Shown here: positions 35,975-48,201 of the stretch, in pieces | Layout: every line of letters begins with the position of its first letter | How positions within the stretch are numbered: the first letter of the stretch is position 1 | Assembly (NCBI GenBank): GCA_007988745.1 | Contig: BJUT01000022.1 | Location: 1-57,987, forward strand | From: Pseudoalteromonas atlantica | Lineage (GTDB): Bacteria; Pseudomonadota; Gammaproteobacteria; Enterobacterales; Alteromonadaceae | DNA: 57,987 bases | Direction of reading: 5' to 3' | The notes under the pieces: model-generated | What the model was told of the DNA's origin: nothing | Database searches by the model: none | Seen by the model: only the letters and a program-made list of their open reading frames with translations | Position numbers and translations under genes: made by a program

Positions 35975-36250
35975 ATGAGGTTACTTAAACCACTTGTTGC
36001 TATTCCAAAGCGTTGTTTAGTGTTATTTATCCGCGGTTATCAAATGTGGATAAGCCCACTACTAGGCCCGCATTGTCGTTTTAATCCAAGCTGCTCTCAT
36101 TACGCTATTCAAGCAATTAATTTGCATGGATTTGTAAAAGGGAGTTGGTTAGCACTTAAACGCATATTAAAATGCCATCCTTTACATTCAGGCGGAGAAG
36201 ACCCCGTTCCTGAAAAATTAACCCGTATTAACCACCAACACGAGAAATAA
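35975..36250 (+). CDS. yidD: membrane protein insertion efficiency factor YidD
   Basis: A small membrane-associated protein thought to assist YidC-mediated insertion. The 91 residues show the DUF37 signature [24 protein letters not shown] and [19 protein letters not shown], with conserved cysteines. A 125-bp gap separates it from rnpA, where these genes usually touch or overlap; 8 bp separate it from yidC. Confidence 0.95.
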   Translation: MRLLKPLVAIPKRCLVLFIRGYQMWISPLLGPHCRFNPSCSHYAIQAINLHGFVKGSWLALKRILKCHPLHSGGEDPVPEKLTRINHQHEK

Positions 36251-36258
36251 GAGCTGTT

Positions 36259-37893
36259 ATGGAATCGCAACGCACGTTTTTATTAATCGGTTTAATGTTA
36301 GTGTCGTTTTTATTATTTCAAGAATGGAATAATGACTACAACACACCTAAAGCCGATCCTAGTGCCACTACACAAACACTAAACACAACGTCACCAGAGT
36401 CAGATGATTATATACCGTCATCGTCAGATTCAGGTTTACCTGCTTCGGCTACCGCTGCTAAGCGTTCAGTTATTGACATTACGACTGACGTTTTCAAAGT
36501 AAAAATAGACACCAAAGGCGGTGACATTGTTGAAGCAGACTTACTCCAATACGAAGAAGTAAAAGGTGAAGAAACACCATTTATGCTTCTAGGCGAGTTT
36601 GATGGCAATCAATACTTCTCACAAAGTGGTTTAATTGGTTTAAATGGCCCAGACGCATCAGCGAATGGTCGCCCTACTTACCAAGCAACGCAAAAAGCCT
36701 ACACGCTAAGCGGTGATGAGCTACGTGTACCACTTACCTATGTTGATAGTAATGGCGTTAGCTTCACTAAAACATACGTATTTAAAAAAGGTCAATACGA
36801 TGTAGGCCTAGAGTACACAGTAAATAATGCTACAAGTGCGCCAGTGCAAGTACAGCTATACACGCAAATTAAGCGTACCGTACAAGAAAAAGGCAGCTTA
36901 GTAGATCAAAACTATCTAGGTGCAGCTTACGGTACTGATGAAGAGTCGTACGAAAAATACAGCTTTTCAGATATGGCTGACAAAAACCTAAATAAAAACA
37001 CCCAAGGCGGTTACGTTGCATTTATTCAGCATTACTTTGTAAGTGCATGGGTACCTAAGCAAGACGAAACACACACGCTTTACAGCTTAATTACTAAAAG
37101 TAATGCCGCTATTATTGGTACAAAAGCAGCGCCTATAAATGTACAAGCCGGCAGCGAGCAAACTCTTAATGCGACTTACTACATGGGTCCTAAAGAGTCA
37201 GATATTCTTGAAGCGATTCACCCAGATTTAGACTTAACTGTAGATTACGGTTGGTTATGGTTTATTTCGCAGCCTTTATTTGTACTTCTTAAATGGTTAC
37301 ACAGTATTTTAGGTAACTGGGGTGTCGCTATTATTGCCATCACTATTATCGTTAAATCGTTAATGTACCCACTGACTAAAGCGCAATACACGTCAATGGC
37401 TAAAATGCGTGCCCTTCAGCCTAAAATGGCTGCCCTAAAAGAAAAATATGGTGATGACCGTCAAAAGTTCGGCCAAGCTACTATGGAAATGTACAAAAAA
37501 GAAAAAGTTAACCCTATGGGTGGCTGTTTCCCTATTTTGCTACAAATGCCAATTTTCTTAGCGCTATTTTACGTATTCTTAGAATCGACAGAGCTGCGCC
37601 ATGCAGAGTTCATTCTTTGGCTAACAGACCTTTCTACAAAAGACCCGTACTACGTATTACCAATATTATTTGGTGCAAGTATGTTTGTGACGCAAAAACT
37701 ACAACCAATGACGGTTACCGATCCAATGCAGCAAAAAATGATGACCTTTATGCCAGTTATCTTCTCTGTATTCTTCTTATGGTTCCCATCTGGTTTAGTA
37801 CTTTACTGGTTAGTGTCTAACCTTATTTCTATTGTCCAGATGCTTATCATCTACCGTGGCATGGAAAAGCAAGGTATAAAAGTAAGAGGCTAG
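36259..37893 (+). CDS. yidC: membrane protein insertase YidC
   Basis: Inner-membrane insertase for Sec-dependent and independent proteins. The 544 residues (E. coli 548) have an N-terminal membrane segment (FLLIGLMLVSFLLF), a large periplasmic domain (about 60-340), and the conserved C-terminal five-helix core with SLMYPLTKAQYTSMAKMR, NPMGGCFPILLQMPIF and the WFPSGLVLYWLVSN end. It is fourth in rpmH-rnpA-yidD-yidC. Confidence 0.98.
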   Translation: MESQRTFLLIGLMLVSFLLFQEWNNDYNTPKADPSATTQTLNTTSPESDDYIPSSSDSGLPASATAAKRSVIDITTDVFKVKIDTKGGDIVEADLLQYEEVKGEETPFMLLGEFDGNQYFSQSGLIGLNGPDASANGRPTYQATQKAYTLSGDELRVPLTYVDSNGVSFTKTYVFKKGQYDVGLEYTVNNATSAPVQVQLYTQIKRTVQEKGSLVDQNYLGAAYGTDEESYEKYSFSDMADKNLNKNTQGGYVAFIQHYFVSAWVPKQDETHTLYSLITKSNAAIIGTKAAPINVQAGSEQTLNATYYMGPKESDILEAIHPDLDLTVDYGWLWFISQPLFVLLKWLHSILGNWGVAIIAITIIVKSLMYPLTKAQYTSMAKMRALQPKMAALKEKYGDDRQKFGQATMEMYKKEKVNPMGGCFPILLQMPIFLALFYVFLESTELRHAEFILWLTDLSTKDPYYVLPILFGASMFVTQKLQPMTVTDPMQQKMMTFMPVIFSVFFLWFPSGLVLYWLVSNLISIVQMLIIYRGMEKQGIKVRG

Positions 37894-37911
37894 CTTAACG
37901 GCTACTCATAT

Positions 37912-37936
37912 AAAGGCGACTTAGGTCGCCTTTTTT
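37912..37936 (+). terminator. terminator after yidC
   Basis: A 9-bp stem AAAGGCGAC / GTCGCCTTT with a 4-nt loop and following T run. Confidence 0.9.
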
Positions 37937-38028
37937 ATTGCCTATTTTTTACCACAGCTATTCGCTACCAATAAATGCATAGGTTACAATAGCGCCATTA
38001 AAGTTACTCTCGTTGGCAAATAAATAGC

Positions 38029-39393
38029 ATGATCAATCAAGACACAATTGCAGCACAAGCGACCGCCCCTGGGCGTGGTGGCGTAGGTATAATTCGGGTT
38101 TCTGGCAGCCTTGCTAAAAGCGTGGCCGAAAAAATAATAGGTAAAGTACCTAAGCTTCGCTATGCCGACTACGTTCCTTTTAAAAGTTTAAGCGGCGAGC
38201 AACTCGACCAAGGCATCGCTATTTATTTTGCAGGGCCAAATTCATTTACCGGCGAAGACGTACTTGAACTGCAAGGGCACGGCGGCCCTGTTGTACTCGA
38301 CATGCTATTAAAAGAAATTAGCCAAATAGAAGGCGTTCGCTTAGCTAAGCCTGGTGAGTTTTCTGAGCGCGCTTTTATGAACGACAAGCTTGATTTAACC
38401 CAAGCAGAGGCTATCAGCGATTTAATTAATGCAACCTCAGAGCAAGCTGCTAAAAGCGCCCTACAGTCGCTACAAGGTGAGTTTTCTAAACACATTGAAA
38501 CCCTAGTAGAAAAAGTTATTCATTTACGTATGTATGTAGAGGCAGCCATTGACTTCCCTGATGAGGAAATTGATTTTTTATCCGATGGCAAAGTATCGGG
38601 CGATTTAGATGCCATTATCAGTCAATTACACACAGTAACGAGCCAAGCTAAGCAAGGCAGTATTATGCGCGAAGGTATGCGCGTTGTTATCGCAGGGCGC
38701 CCTAATGCGGGTAAATCAAGCCTACTTAATGCCCTAGCAGGACGCGAAGCCGCTATAGTAACCGAAATAGCCGGTACTACTCGCGACGTACTACGTGAGC
38801 ACATTCATATTGATGGCATGCCACTGCATATTATCGATACCGCAGGCCTACGTGAAAGCCCTGACCGCGTTGAACAAATAGGTATAGAGCGCGCGTGGGA
38901 TGAAATAAACCAAGCTGATCGCGTGTTGTTTATGCTTGATGGCACCGACACCACCGATACCGACCCACACGCAATTTGGCCTGAGTTTATGGCAAAATTA
39001 CCGCAAGGTATGGGTGTTACCGTTATCAGAAATAAAGCCGATTTATCAGGCGACGCAGTAGGTATGGATGAAAACCAACAATACCCAGTAATTAGTTTAA
39101 GCGCTAAAAATGCGCAAGGTATTGAGCTTGTGCGCGACCACTTAAAAGCCTGTATTGGCTTTCAGGGCGCAACAGAAGGTGGATTTATGGCGCGTCGCCG
39201 CCATTTAGATGCACTTGAACATGCCGCCTATCACTTAGATACTGGTAAAACGCAGTTAGAAATGCACGTCGCCGGCGAAATATTAGCCGAAGAGCTACGC
39301 CTAACGCAGCAGTACTTAAACGAAATAACCGGTGAATTTACCTCAGACGACCTACTAGGCAAAATATTTAGCTCGTTCTGTATTGGTAAATAA
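38029..39393 (+). CDS. mnmE: tRNA modification GTPase MnmE
   Basis: With MnmG it makes the cmnm5 group at U34 of tRNAs. The 454 residues (E. coli 454) have the N-terminal tetrahydrofolate-binding domain, a helical domain, the G domain with [29 protein letters not shown] and NKAD, and the C-terminal FCIGK with its conserved Cys. Partner mnmG is 1.8 kb downstream, beyond mioC and oriC. A terminator follows. Confidence 0.98.
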   Translation: MINQDTIAAQATAPGRGGVGIIRVSGSLAKSVAEKIIGKVPKLRYADYVPFKSLSGEQLDQGIAIYFAGPNSFTGEDVLELQGHGGPVVLDMLLKEISQIEGVRLAKPGEFSERAFMNDKLDLTQAEAISDLINATSEQAAKSALQSLQGEFSKHIETLVEKVIHLRMYVEAAIDFPDEEIDFLSDGKVSGDLDAIISQLHTVTSQAKQGSIMREGMRVVIAGRPNAGKSSLLNALAGREAAIVTEIAGTTRDVLREHIHIDGMPLHIIDTAGLRESPDRVEQIGIERAWDEINQADRVLFMLDGTDTTDTDPHAIWPEFMAKLPQGMGVTVIRNKADLSGDAVGMDENQQYPVISLSAKNAQGIELVRDHLKACIGFQGATEGGFMARRRHLDALEHAAYHLDTGKTQLEMHVAGEILAEELRLTQQYLNEITGEFTSDDLLGKIFSSFCIGK

Positions 39394-39426
39394 CTCGCTA
39401 AAGCAGCATAAAATGACACTCACTTT

Positions 39427-39447
39427 AGGGCACATTAGTGCCCTTTT
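39427..39447 (+). terminator. terminator after mnmE
   Basis: AGGGCAC-ATTA-GTGCCCT, a 7-bp stem with a 4-nt loop, then T6. Confidence 0.88.
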
Positions 39448-40294
39448 TTATGCCCGGTATAAAAATTTAAAAAGCTAAATGGGGTTAAAATTAAATAAAA
39501 ACGCGCCTGATTTTATCGTATACAACTCCCCTGTTTAATCTCTCACAGTATAAGAACACACCACGTTAAGCGCGTAATTGGCGCTCTACATAGCTTAAAA
39601 AAGTACCAATATACCGCTAAAAAGTATCCTTAAGTAGATCGTTTTAACTACAGTTTGTGAATTTATAAGCAAAAGTAACCGGTACTATCAAAGCCAACGC
39701 CCTCGTTTTTAATCGATCCACCAGCAAAACTCCTCGCTGAACTTGAAAAATAATAAGACTAATTAAAAAAGGTTATTCACAATCGCCTACTTTATGGCTA
39801 ATAAAACAAAAATAGCGGCACATTTATAAGCTTAAACCGTCACGATCTATAAAAAAGCGTGGTTTATTACACTTATTTTCACTTTTTTAGGGCAGATCAG
39901 CTTAATCGGATCGTTTTTAAAAATTATTTTTGATCGCCTTTTTAAGTTATCAACAAGATTACTATCCACATTATGATCAACAACAGCTTAGCTATATAAA
40001 AACGTGGGCTGGTGGCCTCACTTATAATAAAAAATCAATGACTTAGCTATATTTAGATCTACAAAACATACTAGTTAAGCAGAGCTTTCCCCAACCTTAT
40101 CAACAACTTGATCAGAAGATTACATTTAAATAGTTTTTGTTAATTCATTTATATTCAATAACTTATATAAGTAATTACAACAAAGAGTAAAAACAACTCA
40201 AAAATAGTTATACAAAATTACAAAGGTTTCCTTTACTGCAAGCCTAACTCAGTTATCATAGCGGGCAAATAAGTAAAGTGTGATCAGTTTAAAT
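39448..40294. other. long AT-rich gap with DnaA boxes and GATC sites before mioC
   Basis: No gene is visible in about 850 bp. It has DnaA-box-like sites TTATTCACA (39773-39781), TTATCAACA (39947-39955 and 40097-40105) and CTATCCACA (39962-39970), and about ten GATC sites, densest at 39895-40112. It must also carry the mioC promoter. It may be an accessory origin half, an initiator-titrating region or both. Confidence 0.65.
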
Positions 40295-40744
40295 ATGAGT
40301 TCTGTAAATATAATCGTTGGTAGTCAAATGGGATCTGCAGAATATGTAGCAGAGCAACTATGTGATGAGTTAAATAACCAAGGTATAAGTGCTGAACTAC
40401 ATGATCAACCTAATTTATCTGATATTGATCAACACAATACAATCTGGCTTATATGCACATCGACCTATGGCGCGGGCGATTACCCCGACAACCTTTTACC
40501 ATTTATTGAGCAGCTAAATCAGCAAAGTGACTTATCTGCAATTAAATATTCAGTCATTGGCTTAGGCGATACCAGCTACGACACCTATAACCTTGCTGGG
40601 CGTAATATAAATAGTTTAATGGCAAGCCTTGGCGCAACATGCATAGCGCCAAGGCTTGAATTAAATATTCTTGATGAGGCATTACCCGAAGATACCGCCC
40701 TAGAGTGGCTAGACTCGTGGATAGAGAAAACACAATTAAAGTAA
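40295..40744 (+). CDS. mioC: flavodoxin-like protein MioC
   Basis: A 149-residue FMN-binding flavodoxin of the MioC type, from ATG 40295: VNIIVGSQMGSAEYVAEQL (phosphate loop), CTSTYGAGDYPDN and IGLGDTSYDTYNLAGRNI. In E. coli MioC supports biotin synthase electron transfer, and its transcription toward oriC can affect initiation. The same geometry is kept here: mioC reads directly into oriC. An in-frame GTG at 40280 is possible but poorly supported. Confidence 0.93.
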   Translation: MSSVNIIVGSQMGSAEYVAEQLCDELNNQGISAELHDQPNLSDIDQHNTIWLICTSTYGAGDYPDNLLPFIEQLNQQSDLSAIKYSVIGLGDTSYDTYNLAGRNINSLMASLGATCIAPRLELNILDEALPEDTALEWLDSWIEKTQLK

Positions 40745-40747
40745 TGT

Positions 40748-41110
40748 GATCGATTAAAATGCATAAACAAAGTTACCCACAATTTACTAATAATTTAATA
40801 GCTTTTGTGGATAACCGCTGATCAAACTGCGTTTTTAAGCATGCTTATCCATGGGATAAGATCCAATCGATATTGGGCTGTGTATAAACCCCCTTTTTGA
40901 TCAGAGCTTATTTGCCTGATGATCCGATCATATTAACACCTTTAGATCTGATCTAATTTTATGTTTTAAATGAATAAATAGAGCTTATCAACAGAAAACC
41001 CGATCACTAGTAGTAATAGTATTAAAAGATCTCTTTAAAAGATCCTTTATATTATAAGTGATCAGTGACTTAGATCTTGCCCACTGTTTAATCATTTATC
41101 TTCTGCTAAT
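40748..41110. other. chromosomal replication origin oriC
   Basis: The E. coli-type oriC in the mioC-mnmG gap. DnaA boxes: TTACCCACA (40773-40781), TGTGGATAA (40806-40814, like R4), TGTGTATAA (40879-40887, like R5/M), TTATCAACA (40985-40993, in the place of R1). There are fourteen GATC sites from 40748 to 41164. The AT-rich unwinding element with GATC-type 13-mers (AGATCTCTTTAAAAGATCCT and following, about 41020-41100) lies on the mnmG side. The order matches E. coli oriC read in the opposite orientation. Confidence 0.92.
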
Positions 41111-41170
41111 TTCTAGGTAGAATACGCTCCCTTTTGAAGTTTACTGGTTTGATTAAGTAGGATCCCATTA

Positions 41171-43060
41171 ATGATTTTTCACGAAAAGTTTGACGTTATC
41201 GTAGTAGGTGGTGGACATGCAGGCACTGAAGCCTCATTGGCTGCTGCACGTATGGGGATGAATACCCTGCTGCTAACTCATAATATGGATACACTTGGTC
41301 AAATGTCTTGCAACCCTGCAATTGGTGGCATAGGCAAAGGCCATTTGGTTAAAGAAATTGATGCGCTAGGCGGTGCTATGGCACAAGCTATTGATCAAGG
41401 CGGTATTCAATTTCGTACCTTAAATTCTTCAAAAGGACCTGCTGTTCGTGCAACTCGAGCACAAGCTGATCGCGCTTTGTACAAAGCTGCAATTCAAAAC
41501 ACATTACAAAACCAAGAAAACCTAAAAATATTTCAACAATCGTGTGACGATCTTATCGTTGAAAACGACAAAGTTGTTGGCGTAGTAACCCAAATGGGAT
41601 TACGTTTTAGCGCACCTAGTGTTGTATTAACCGTAGGTACTTTCTTAGGTGGCCAAATACATATTGGTTTAGAGAATTTTAAAGGTGGTCGTGCAGGCGA
41701 TCCCCCTTCAATTGCACTTGCTGATCGTTTACGTGAGTTACCTTTTAGAGTAGACCGTTTAAAAACAGGTACTCCACCACGTATTGATGCCCGTACAGTT
41801 GATTTTAGCAAGATGCAAGAACAGCCAGGTGATGCGCCTACACCGGTATTTTCGTTTATTGGTAAACAAAGCGATCACCCACAGCAAATACCGTGCTATA
41901 TCACCTACACAAACGAAAAAACCCATGAGGTTATTCGTAACAATTTACATCGCTCGCCTATGTACTCTGGCGTAATTGAAGGTATAGGACCACGTTACTG
42001 CCCTTCAATAGAAGATAAAATTGTGCGCTTTGCTGATAAAGACAAGCACCAAATATTTGTAGAGCCTGAAGGTTTAACATCGTACGAGCTTTACCCAAAC
42101 GGTATTTCAACCAGCTTACCTTTTGATGTGCAGTTACAAATTGTGCAATCGATAGATGGTTTTGAAAACGCACATATTTGTCGCCCTGGTTATGCTATTG
42201 AATATGATTTCTTTGACCCACGTGATTTAAAACAGTCATTAGAAACCAAATTTATAGACGGATTATTTTTTGCAGGCCAAATAAATGGTACTACTGGTTA
42301 CGAAGAAGCCGGTGCACAAGGTTTAATAGCCGGTATGAACGCCGCTTTACAAGTACAAGGCAAAGATGCATGGACTCCACGTCGTGATGAAGCATATGTG
42401 GGCGTACTGATAGACGACTTAGCAACGCTTGGTACAAAAGAACCGTACCGTATGTTTACTAGCCGTGCGGAATACCGTTTATTATTGCGTGAAGATAACG
42501 CTGATATTCGCTTAACAGAAAAAGGCCGTGAACTTGGTTTAGTTAACGATGAGCGCTGGCAGGCATTTAACGAAAAAATGGAAGTGATCGAAAAAGAGAA
42601 ACAGCGTATTAAAGAAACCTGGATCCATAAAGATCATGCTGTGGTTGATCAAGTAAACGCCTTATTAAAAACACCGCTTACTCGTGAAGCAAGTTTAGAG
42701 GATCTACTTCGTCGTCCAGAAATTCGTTACGACGATTTAATGGCTATTGATGGGCTAGGATCTGAGTTTACAAACCAAGCTGCACTTGAACAAGTTGAGA
42801 TCCATACTAAATACGCAGGCTACATTGCGCGCCAGCAAGATGAGATCAATAAACAGCTTCGTCATGAAGAAACCATTTTGCCTAAAGAGTTCGATTACTC
42901 AACGGTATCGGGTTTATCAAACGAGGTAGTTGCTAAGTTAACGGATGCGCGTCCAGACACTATTGGCCAAGCTTCTCGTATTTCTGGTATCACCCCAGCG
43001 GCGATTTCGCTATTATTAGTGTATCTGAAGAAGCAAGGCTTATTACGCAAAACTGCGTAA
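41171..43060 (+). CDS. mnmG: tRNA uridine-34 modification enzyme MnmG (GidA)
   Basis: FAD-dependent partner of MnmE for cmnm5U34 in tRNAs. The 629 residues equal the E. coli length. N-terminal FAD site [37 protein letters not shown] with a conserved Lys/Thr region, [17 protein letters not shown], and a helical C-terminal tRNA-binding domain ending [16 protein letters not shown]. It begins about 60 bp after the origin's unwinding element and leads the rightward mnmG-rsmG-parA-parB run. Confidence 0.98.
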   Translation: MIFHEKFDVIVVGGGHAGTEASLAAARMGMNTLLLTHNMDTLGQMSCNPAIGGIGKGHLVKEIDALGGAMAQAIDQGGIQFRTLNSSKGPAVRATRAQADRALYKAAIQNTLQNQENLKIFQQSCDDLIVENDKVVGVVTQMGLRFSAPSVVLTVGTFLGGQIHIGLENFKGGRAGDPPSIALADRLRELPFRVDRLKTGTPPRIDARTVDFSKMQEQPGDAPTPVFSFIGKQSDHPQQIPCYITYTNEKTHEVIRNNLHRSPMYSGVIEGIGPRYCPSIEDKIVRFADKDKHQIFVEPEGLTSYELYPNGISTSLPFDVQLQIVQSIDGFENAHICRPGYAIEYDFFDPRDLKQSLETKFIDGLFFAGQINGTTGYEEAGAQGLIAGMNAALQVQGKDAWTPRRDEAYVGVLIDDLATLGTKEPYRMFTSRAEYRLLLREDNADIRLTEKGRELGLVNDERWQAFNEKMEVIEKEKQRIKETWIHKDHAVVDQVNALLKTPLTREASLEDLLRRPEIRYDDLMAIDGLGSEFTNQAALEQVEIHTKYAGYIARQQDEINKQLRHEETILPKEFDYSTVSGLSNEVVAKLTDARPDTIGQASRISGITPAAISLLLVYLKKQGLLRKTA

Positions 43061-43075
43061 TGGTAAAGGTAAACT

Positions 43076-43696
43076 GTGTTACAGCAACAATTAACAACAT
43101 TGTTAGCGCAAACTGATATTGCGCTAACCGAAAAACAACAACAGCAATTAGTTAAATACGTTGAGTTACTAAACAAATGGAACAAAGCGTATAATTTAAC
43201 GTCTGTACGCTTACCAGAAGAAATGATGATTAAGCACATTATGGATAGCTTAGTTGTTGCACCTCATTTACCCGGTCATCATTATATTGATGTAGGCACA
43301 GGTCCTGGCTTACCAGGTATTGTATTAGCTATTGCACTACCTGATACGCAATTTGTATTGCTTGATAGCTTAGGCAAACGCGTTCGCTTTTTAATGCAAG
43401 TTAAACACGAGCTCGGGCTAAATAATGTCACCCCTGTGCAGTCAAGAGTTGAAGAATATCAACCAAGTGTTAAATTAGATGGCGTACTAAGTCGTGCGTT
43501 TGCTTCATTGCAAGATATGGTTGATTGGTGTTCACACTTAATTGATCACTCAGGCAAATTTATAGCGCTTAAAGGTGTGTTTCCTAGTGAAGAGCTAGAG
43601 TCGCTTCCTGAGGGTGTAAAATTTGAAGATAAAATCTCGCTAGTAGTGCCTGAACTTGATGCACAACGACATTTAATTATTCTTTCTAAAGACTAG
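43076..43696 (+). CDS. rsmG: 16S rRNA (guanine-527-N7)-methyltransferase
   Basis: Methylates G527 of 16S rRNA. The 206 residues (E. coli 207) have the SAM site [18 protein letters not shown] and [18 protein letters not shown] 43076 is preceded by AAAGGT. It lies 15 bp after mnmG and 14 bp before parA, the standard origin-proximal order. Confidence 0.97.
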   Translation: MLQQQLTTLLAQTDIALTEKQQQQLVKYVELLNKWNKAYNLTSVRLPEEMMIKHIMDSLVVAPHLPGHHYIDVGTGPGLPGIVLAIALPDTQFVLLDSLGKRVRFLMQVKHELGLNNVTPVQSRVEEYQPSVKLDGVLSRAFASLQDMVDWCSHLIDHSGKFIALKGVFPSEELESLPEGVKFEDKISLVVPELDAQRHLIILSKD

Positions 43697-43710
43697 GGAT
43701 CAGAGACATA

Positions 43711-44496
43711 GTGGCAAAAGTCATCGCATTAGCAAATCAAAAAGGCGGCGTTGGTAAAACAACAACGGCTGTTAATCTCGCTGCATCTATGGCTGCAACG
43801 AAGCGTAAAGTGCTGTTAATAGATCTCGACCCCCAAGGCAACGCTACGATGGGTAGCGGTGTAGACAAATATGGCGATGTCGCCACCATTTACGATTTAC
43901 TCATTGAAGAAAAACCAATGGATGAGGTGATAATCACTGAAACCTCGGGTGAGTATCATATGATAGCGGCCAACGGCGATGTAACCGCAGCCGAAGTAAA
44001 ATTAATGGAATTGTTTGCACGCGAAGTACGCCTTCGTAATGCGCTTGAAAAAATACAAGATAAATACGAATTTATTTTTATCGACTGCCCGCCTTCACTA
44101 AATATGTTAACAGTAAACGCCATGGCTGCTGCTGATTCTATTTTAGTACCTATGCAATGTGAATATTATGCGCTTGAAGGGTTAACCGCATTAATGGACA
44201 CTATTACGCAACTTGCAAAGTTAGTTAACCCTAACTTACAAATTGAAGGCATTCTTCGTACTATGTACGATCCGCGCAATCGATTAGCAAATGATGTATC
44301 AGAACAATTAAAACAACATTTTGGCGATAAAGTATACCGCACCGTGATCCCACGTAATGTGCGTCTTGCCGAGGCACCTAGTTTTGGTGCACCAGCAATG
44401 TACTACGACCGCGCATCAAGTGGCGCTAAAGCCTACTTAGCACTTGCGGGCGAAATGCTACGCAGAAAAGAAAAAACAGCGCCGGTAGTCGCCTAA
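43711..44496 (+). CDS. parA: chromosome partitioning ATPase ParA (Soj)
   Basis: Deviant Walker ATPase that moves ParB-parS complexes. The 261 residues have KGGVGKTTTAVNLAA with the signature first Lys, LIDLDPQGNATMGSG and the IDCPPSLNMLTVNAM Walker B region. It starts at GTG 43711. It is short, with no N-terminal DNA-binding domain, as in chromosomal ParA. parB follows after 20 bp and two parS sites lie in recF. Confidence 0.97.
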   Translation: MAKVIALANQKGGVGKTTTAVNLAASMAATKRKVLLIDLDPQGNATMGSGVDKYGDVATIYDLLIEEKPMDEVIITETSGEYHMIAANGDVTAAEVKLMELFAREVRLRNALEKIQDKYEFIFIDCPPSLNMLTVNAMAAADSILVPMQCEYYALEGLTALMDTITQLAKLVNPNLQIEGILRTMYDPRNRLANDVSEQLKQHFGDKVYRTVIPRNVRLAEAPSFGAPAMYYDRASSGAKAYLALAGEMLRRKEKTAPVVA

Positions 44497-44516
44497 CTTT
44501 AAGGTAAAAAAATAAC

Positions 44517-45443
44517 ATGTCTGCTAAAAAACGAGGTTTAGGCCGAGGACTCGATGCCCTTTTAAGTTCATCAAAACCAGCGCCGAGCTCAAGCAAGGAA
44601 CAAGACACAGTAAATGTGACTGAAGCTGTACAAACTGCAGCACAGCCCGTTGCGAATGAATTGCAAAAGCTGCCTATTGAGTTTTTACACTCAGGAAAAT
44701 ACCAGCCTCGTAAAGATATGTCTGAAGAAGCGCTTGAGGAGTTAGCAAGCTCTATCCGCTCTCAAGGCATTATTCAGCCAATTGTGGTGCGCCCTGTTGC
44801 AGAAAATAGCTTTGAAATAATTGCCGGTGAGCGCCGTTGGCGTGCTGCACAAATAGCAAAGCTTGAAAGCGTACCTTGTATTGTAAAAGATGTGCCAGAT
44901 GAAGCCGCCGTTGCTATTGCTCTGATTGAAAATATTCAGCGTGAAGACTTAAACGCTATGGAAGAAGCGATTGCTTTAAACAGATTATTGAATGAATTTG
45001 AATTAACGCACCAGCAAGTTGCCGATGCGGTGGGTAAATCGCGCACTACCGTGACCAATTTACTACGATTAAACAATTTAAATAGTGATGTTAAAATTCT
45101 GTTAGAGCATGGCGACATAGAAATGGGCCACGCACGCTGTTTATTAGCACTTGAAGGTGAAGCACAATCTGACGCTGCAAGATTAGCCGTAGCTAAAGCG
45201 CTAACTGTTCGCGAAACCGAAAAGTTAGTACGCTCAATTTTAGAGCCGGTTGCTGCTAAAGAAGCACCAGAAAAAGACCCAGATGTTAAGCGTTTAGAGC
45301 AAAAATTAGCCGACAACTTAGGGGCTAAAGTAGAAATAAATTATAACGCGAAAGGCAAAGGTAAGTTGGTTATTTCTTACACCAATTTAGATGAGCTTGA
45401 TGGCATTTTAAATCGTATAAATCACAGCAATACCGACCATTAA
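44517..45443 (+). CDS. parB: chromosome partitioning protein ParB (Spo0J)
   Basis: CTP-dependent clamp that loads at parS and spreads on DNA. The 308 residues have the ParA-contact N terminus (KKRGLGRGLDALLSS), the CTPase domain with GERRWRAAQIAKLESVPC and ENIQREDLNAMEEA, a helix-turn-helix (THQQVADAVGKSRTTVTNLLRL), and a C-terminal dimer domain. Its targets TGTTNCACGTG are present at 31070 and 31709. Confidence 0.97.
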   Translation: MSAKKRGLGRGLDALLSSSKPAPSSSKEQDTVNVTEAVQTAAQPVANELQKLPIEFLHSGKYQPRKDMSEEALEELASSIRSQGIIQPIVVRPVAENSFEIIAGERRWRAAQIAKLESVPCIVKDVPDEAAVAIALIENIQREDLNAMEEAIALNRLLNEFELTHQQVADAVGKSRTTVTNLLRLNNLNSDVKILLEHGDIEMGHARCLLALEGEAQSDAARLAVAKALTVRETEKLVRSILEPVAAKEAPEKDPDVKRLEQKLADNLGAKVEINYNAKGKGKLVISYTNLDELDGILNRINHSNTDH

Positions 45444-45505
45444 AATTTTACATGTCCGATAAGAGACATTTGTAGCTATTTTGTGTTACAAAGCGTCTAC
45501 TCAAG

Positions 45506-45533
45506 TTGCAAAACTGGTAGGATTAAGTATAAT
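45506..45533 (+). promoter_or_regulatory. probable atp operon promoter
   Basis: -35 TTGCAA (45506-45511), 16-bp spacer, -10 TATAAT (45528-45533), about 50 bp before atpI. It is the only clear promoter in the 142-bp parB-atpI gap. Confidence 0.7.
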
Positions 45534-45585
45534 TTCGCCAGTTTTCACACCCTAACAATTAGAACGCCATAAAGGTTAACTAAAC

Positions 45586-45966
45586 GTGACTAATAAGTTA
45601 GCAAGACCTTATAGGCTTGCCGCATTTAAATTAATTTGTCTTCAGGGTATCGTAGCACTTGTAGCTGCAGTAATTATTTTTGTTGGTTGGGGAGTAAACG
45701 CCAGCGTATCAGCACTTGCCGGTAGCAGCGTAGCAATACTTCCCCACCTAGTATTTGCGCTTTATGCATTCAGATATATGGGTGCAAGCAAAGCAAATCA
45801 AGCGTATACCTCGTTAAAACGCGGTAACGGATTAAAATTTATGCTAACAATCGTATTGTTTGCACTGATACTCAAGTCAACCACGGTCGTTTTAGTGCCG
45901 TTTTTTTGTGTTTACGTATTTGTGCTCTTTACTGGATTGTTTGCACCCGTTTTTTTTAAACATTAA
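45586..45966 (+). CDS. atpI: ATP synthase protein I
   Basis: A 126-residue membrane protein with four hydrophobic segments, first gene of the atp operon. AtpI helps assemble the c ring and may be linked to Mg2+ uptake; it is not part of the mature enzyme. It starts at GTG 45586 with AAAGGT upstream. It ends 15 bp before atpB. Confidence 0.92.
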   Translation: MTNKLARPYRLAAFKLICLQGIVALVAAVIIFVGWGVNASVSALAGSSVAILPHLVFALYAFRYMGASKANQAYTSLKRGNGLKFMLTIVLFALILKSTTVVLVPFFCVYVFVLFTGLFAPVFFKH

Positions 45967-47124
<1,158 letters not shown>

Positions 47125-47166
47125 TTTTATTTTTTGAACAGCTTACTATTTTAAGGAGGAGCGGTC

Positions 47167-47637
47167 GTGAACATAACAGCCACTCTTATCGGTGAATTAA
47201 TTGCGTTTACGGTGTTTGTACTATTTTGTATGAAATATGTATGGCCACCACTTAATGATGCAATTGAGTCTCGCCAGAAGAAAATTGAAGATGGTTTAGC
47301 TGCCTCTGATAGAGCCGAAAAAGACTTAGAACTTGCGCAACAAAAAGCTGCAGAACAGCTTAAAGATGCAAAAGCTCAAGCGGCTGATATCATTGAACAA
47401 GCTAAAAAGCGTGCCGTGCTTATTGTTGACGAAGAAACTGTTCGTGGACAAGAAGAGCGTGAAAAAATTATTGCTCAAGGGCACTCTGAAATTGAATCAG
47501 AGCGTAACCGTGTAACAGAAGAGCTACGTAAGCAAGTAGCAACTCTGGCAGTGGTTGGCGCTGAAAGAATTTTAGAGCGTGAAATCAATCAAGCCGCACA
47601 TAGTGACATCGTTGAAAAACTTGTCGCTGAGCTGTAA
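47167..47637 (+). CDS. atpF: ATP synthase F0 subunit b
   Basis: Peripheral-stalk subunit, 156 residues, the E. coli length. It has one N-terminal membrane helix ([20 protein letters not shown]) and a long charged coiled-coil that dimerises and contacts delta. It starts at GTG 47167 after a strong AAGGAGGAG site. Confidence 0.97.
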   Translation: MNITATLIGELIAFTVFVLFCMKYVWPPLNDAIESRQKKIEDGLAASDRAEKDLELAQQKAAEQLKDAKAQAADIIEQAKKRAVLIVDEETVRGQEEREKIIAQGHSEIESERNRVTEELRKQVATLAVVGAERILEREINQAAHSDIVEKLVAEL

Positions 47638-47653
47638 TTAGGAGGGTATGAGC

Positions 47654-48187
47654 ATGTCTGAATTGACTACTATCGCTCGCCCATACGCTAAAGCGGCTTT
47701 TGAACTTGCCGTTGAAAAAGGCACGATTGAAAGCTGGAATGACATGTTGTTTTTTGCAGGCGAAGTTGCCAGCAATGAACAAGCATCAGCCATTCTAGCT
47801 GGATTGCCTACTGCTACTGCACAAGCTGAGTTATTTATTAACTTATGTGCTGAGCAGCTCAACGAACAAGGTCAGAACCTAGTTAAGGTGATGGCTGAAA
47901 ATGGACGTTTGATTGCACTGCCTGAGGTTGCTCAGTTATTCGCTGCGTTTAAAGCAGAGTATGACAAAGAAATCGACGTAGATGTGATTTCGGCAACCCC
48001 TCTTGCTGCAGCGCAGCAAGAGTCATTGGTAGCGACACTTGAAAAACGTTTCGCACGCAAAGTTAAGCTGAATTGTAGTGAAGACGCTGCAGTTGTTGGC
48101 GGCCTTATTATTAAGGCGGGTGACACTGTAATCGACGGCTCAGTACGCGGTAAATTAAACCGCTTAGCCACAACACTACAATCGTAA
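47654..48187 (+). CDS. atpH: ATP synthase F1 subunit delta
   Basis: Links F1 to the b dimer. From ATG 47654 there are 177 residues, the E. coli length, starting [20 protein letters not shown]; the end is [22 protein letters not shown]. The in-frame ATG at 47648 is too close to GGAGG, so 47654 is preferred. It is 14 bp from atpA. Confidence 0.96.
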   Translation: MSELTTIARPYAKAAFELAVEKGTIESWNDMLFFAGEVASNEQASAILAGLPTATAQAELFINLCAEQLNEQGQNLVKVMAENGRLIALPEVAQLFAAFKAEYDKEIDVDVISATPLAAAQQESLVATLEKRFARKVKLNCSEDAAVVGGLIIKAGDTVIDGSVRGKLNRLATTLQS

Positions 48188-48201
48188 TTGGGAAAAAGAG
48201 C

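Noticed and set aside
35761..35988. 75-codon open frame between rnpA and yidD
   Set aside because: It overlaps rnpA in another frame and its N-terminal half has no gene-like content. Only the part after 35899 is mentioned as a possible leader.
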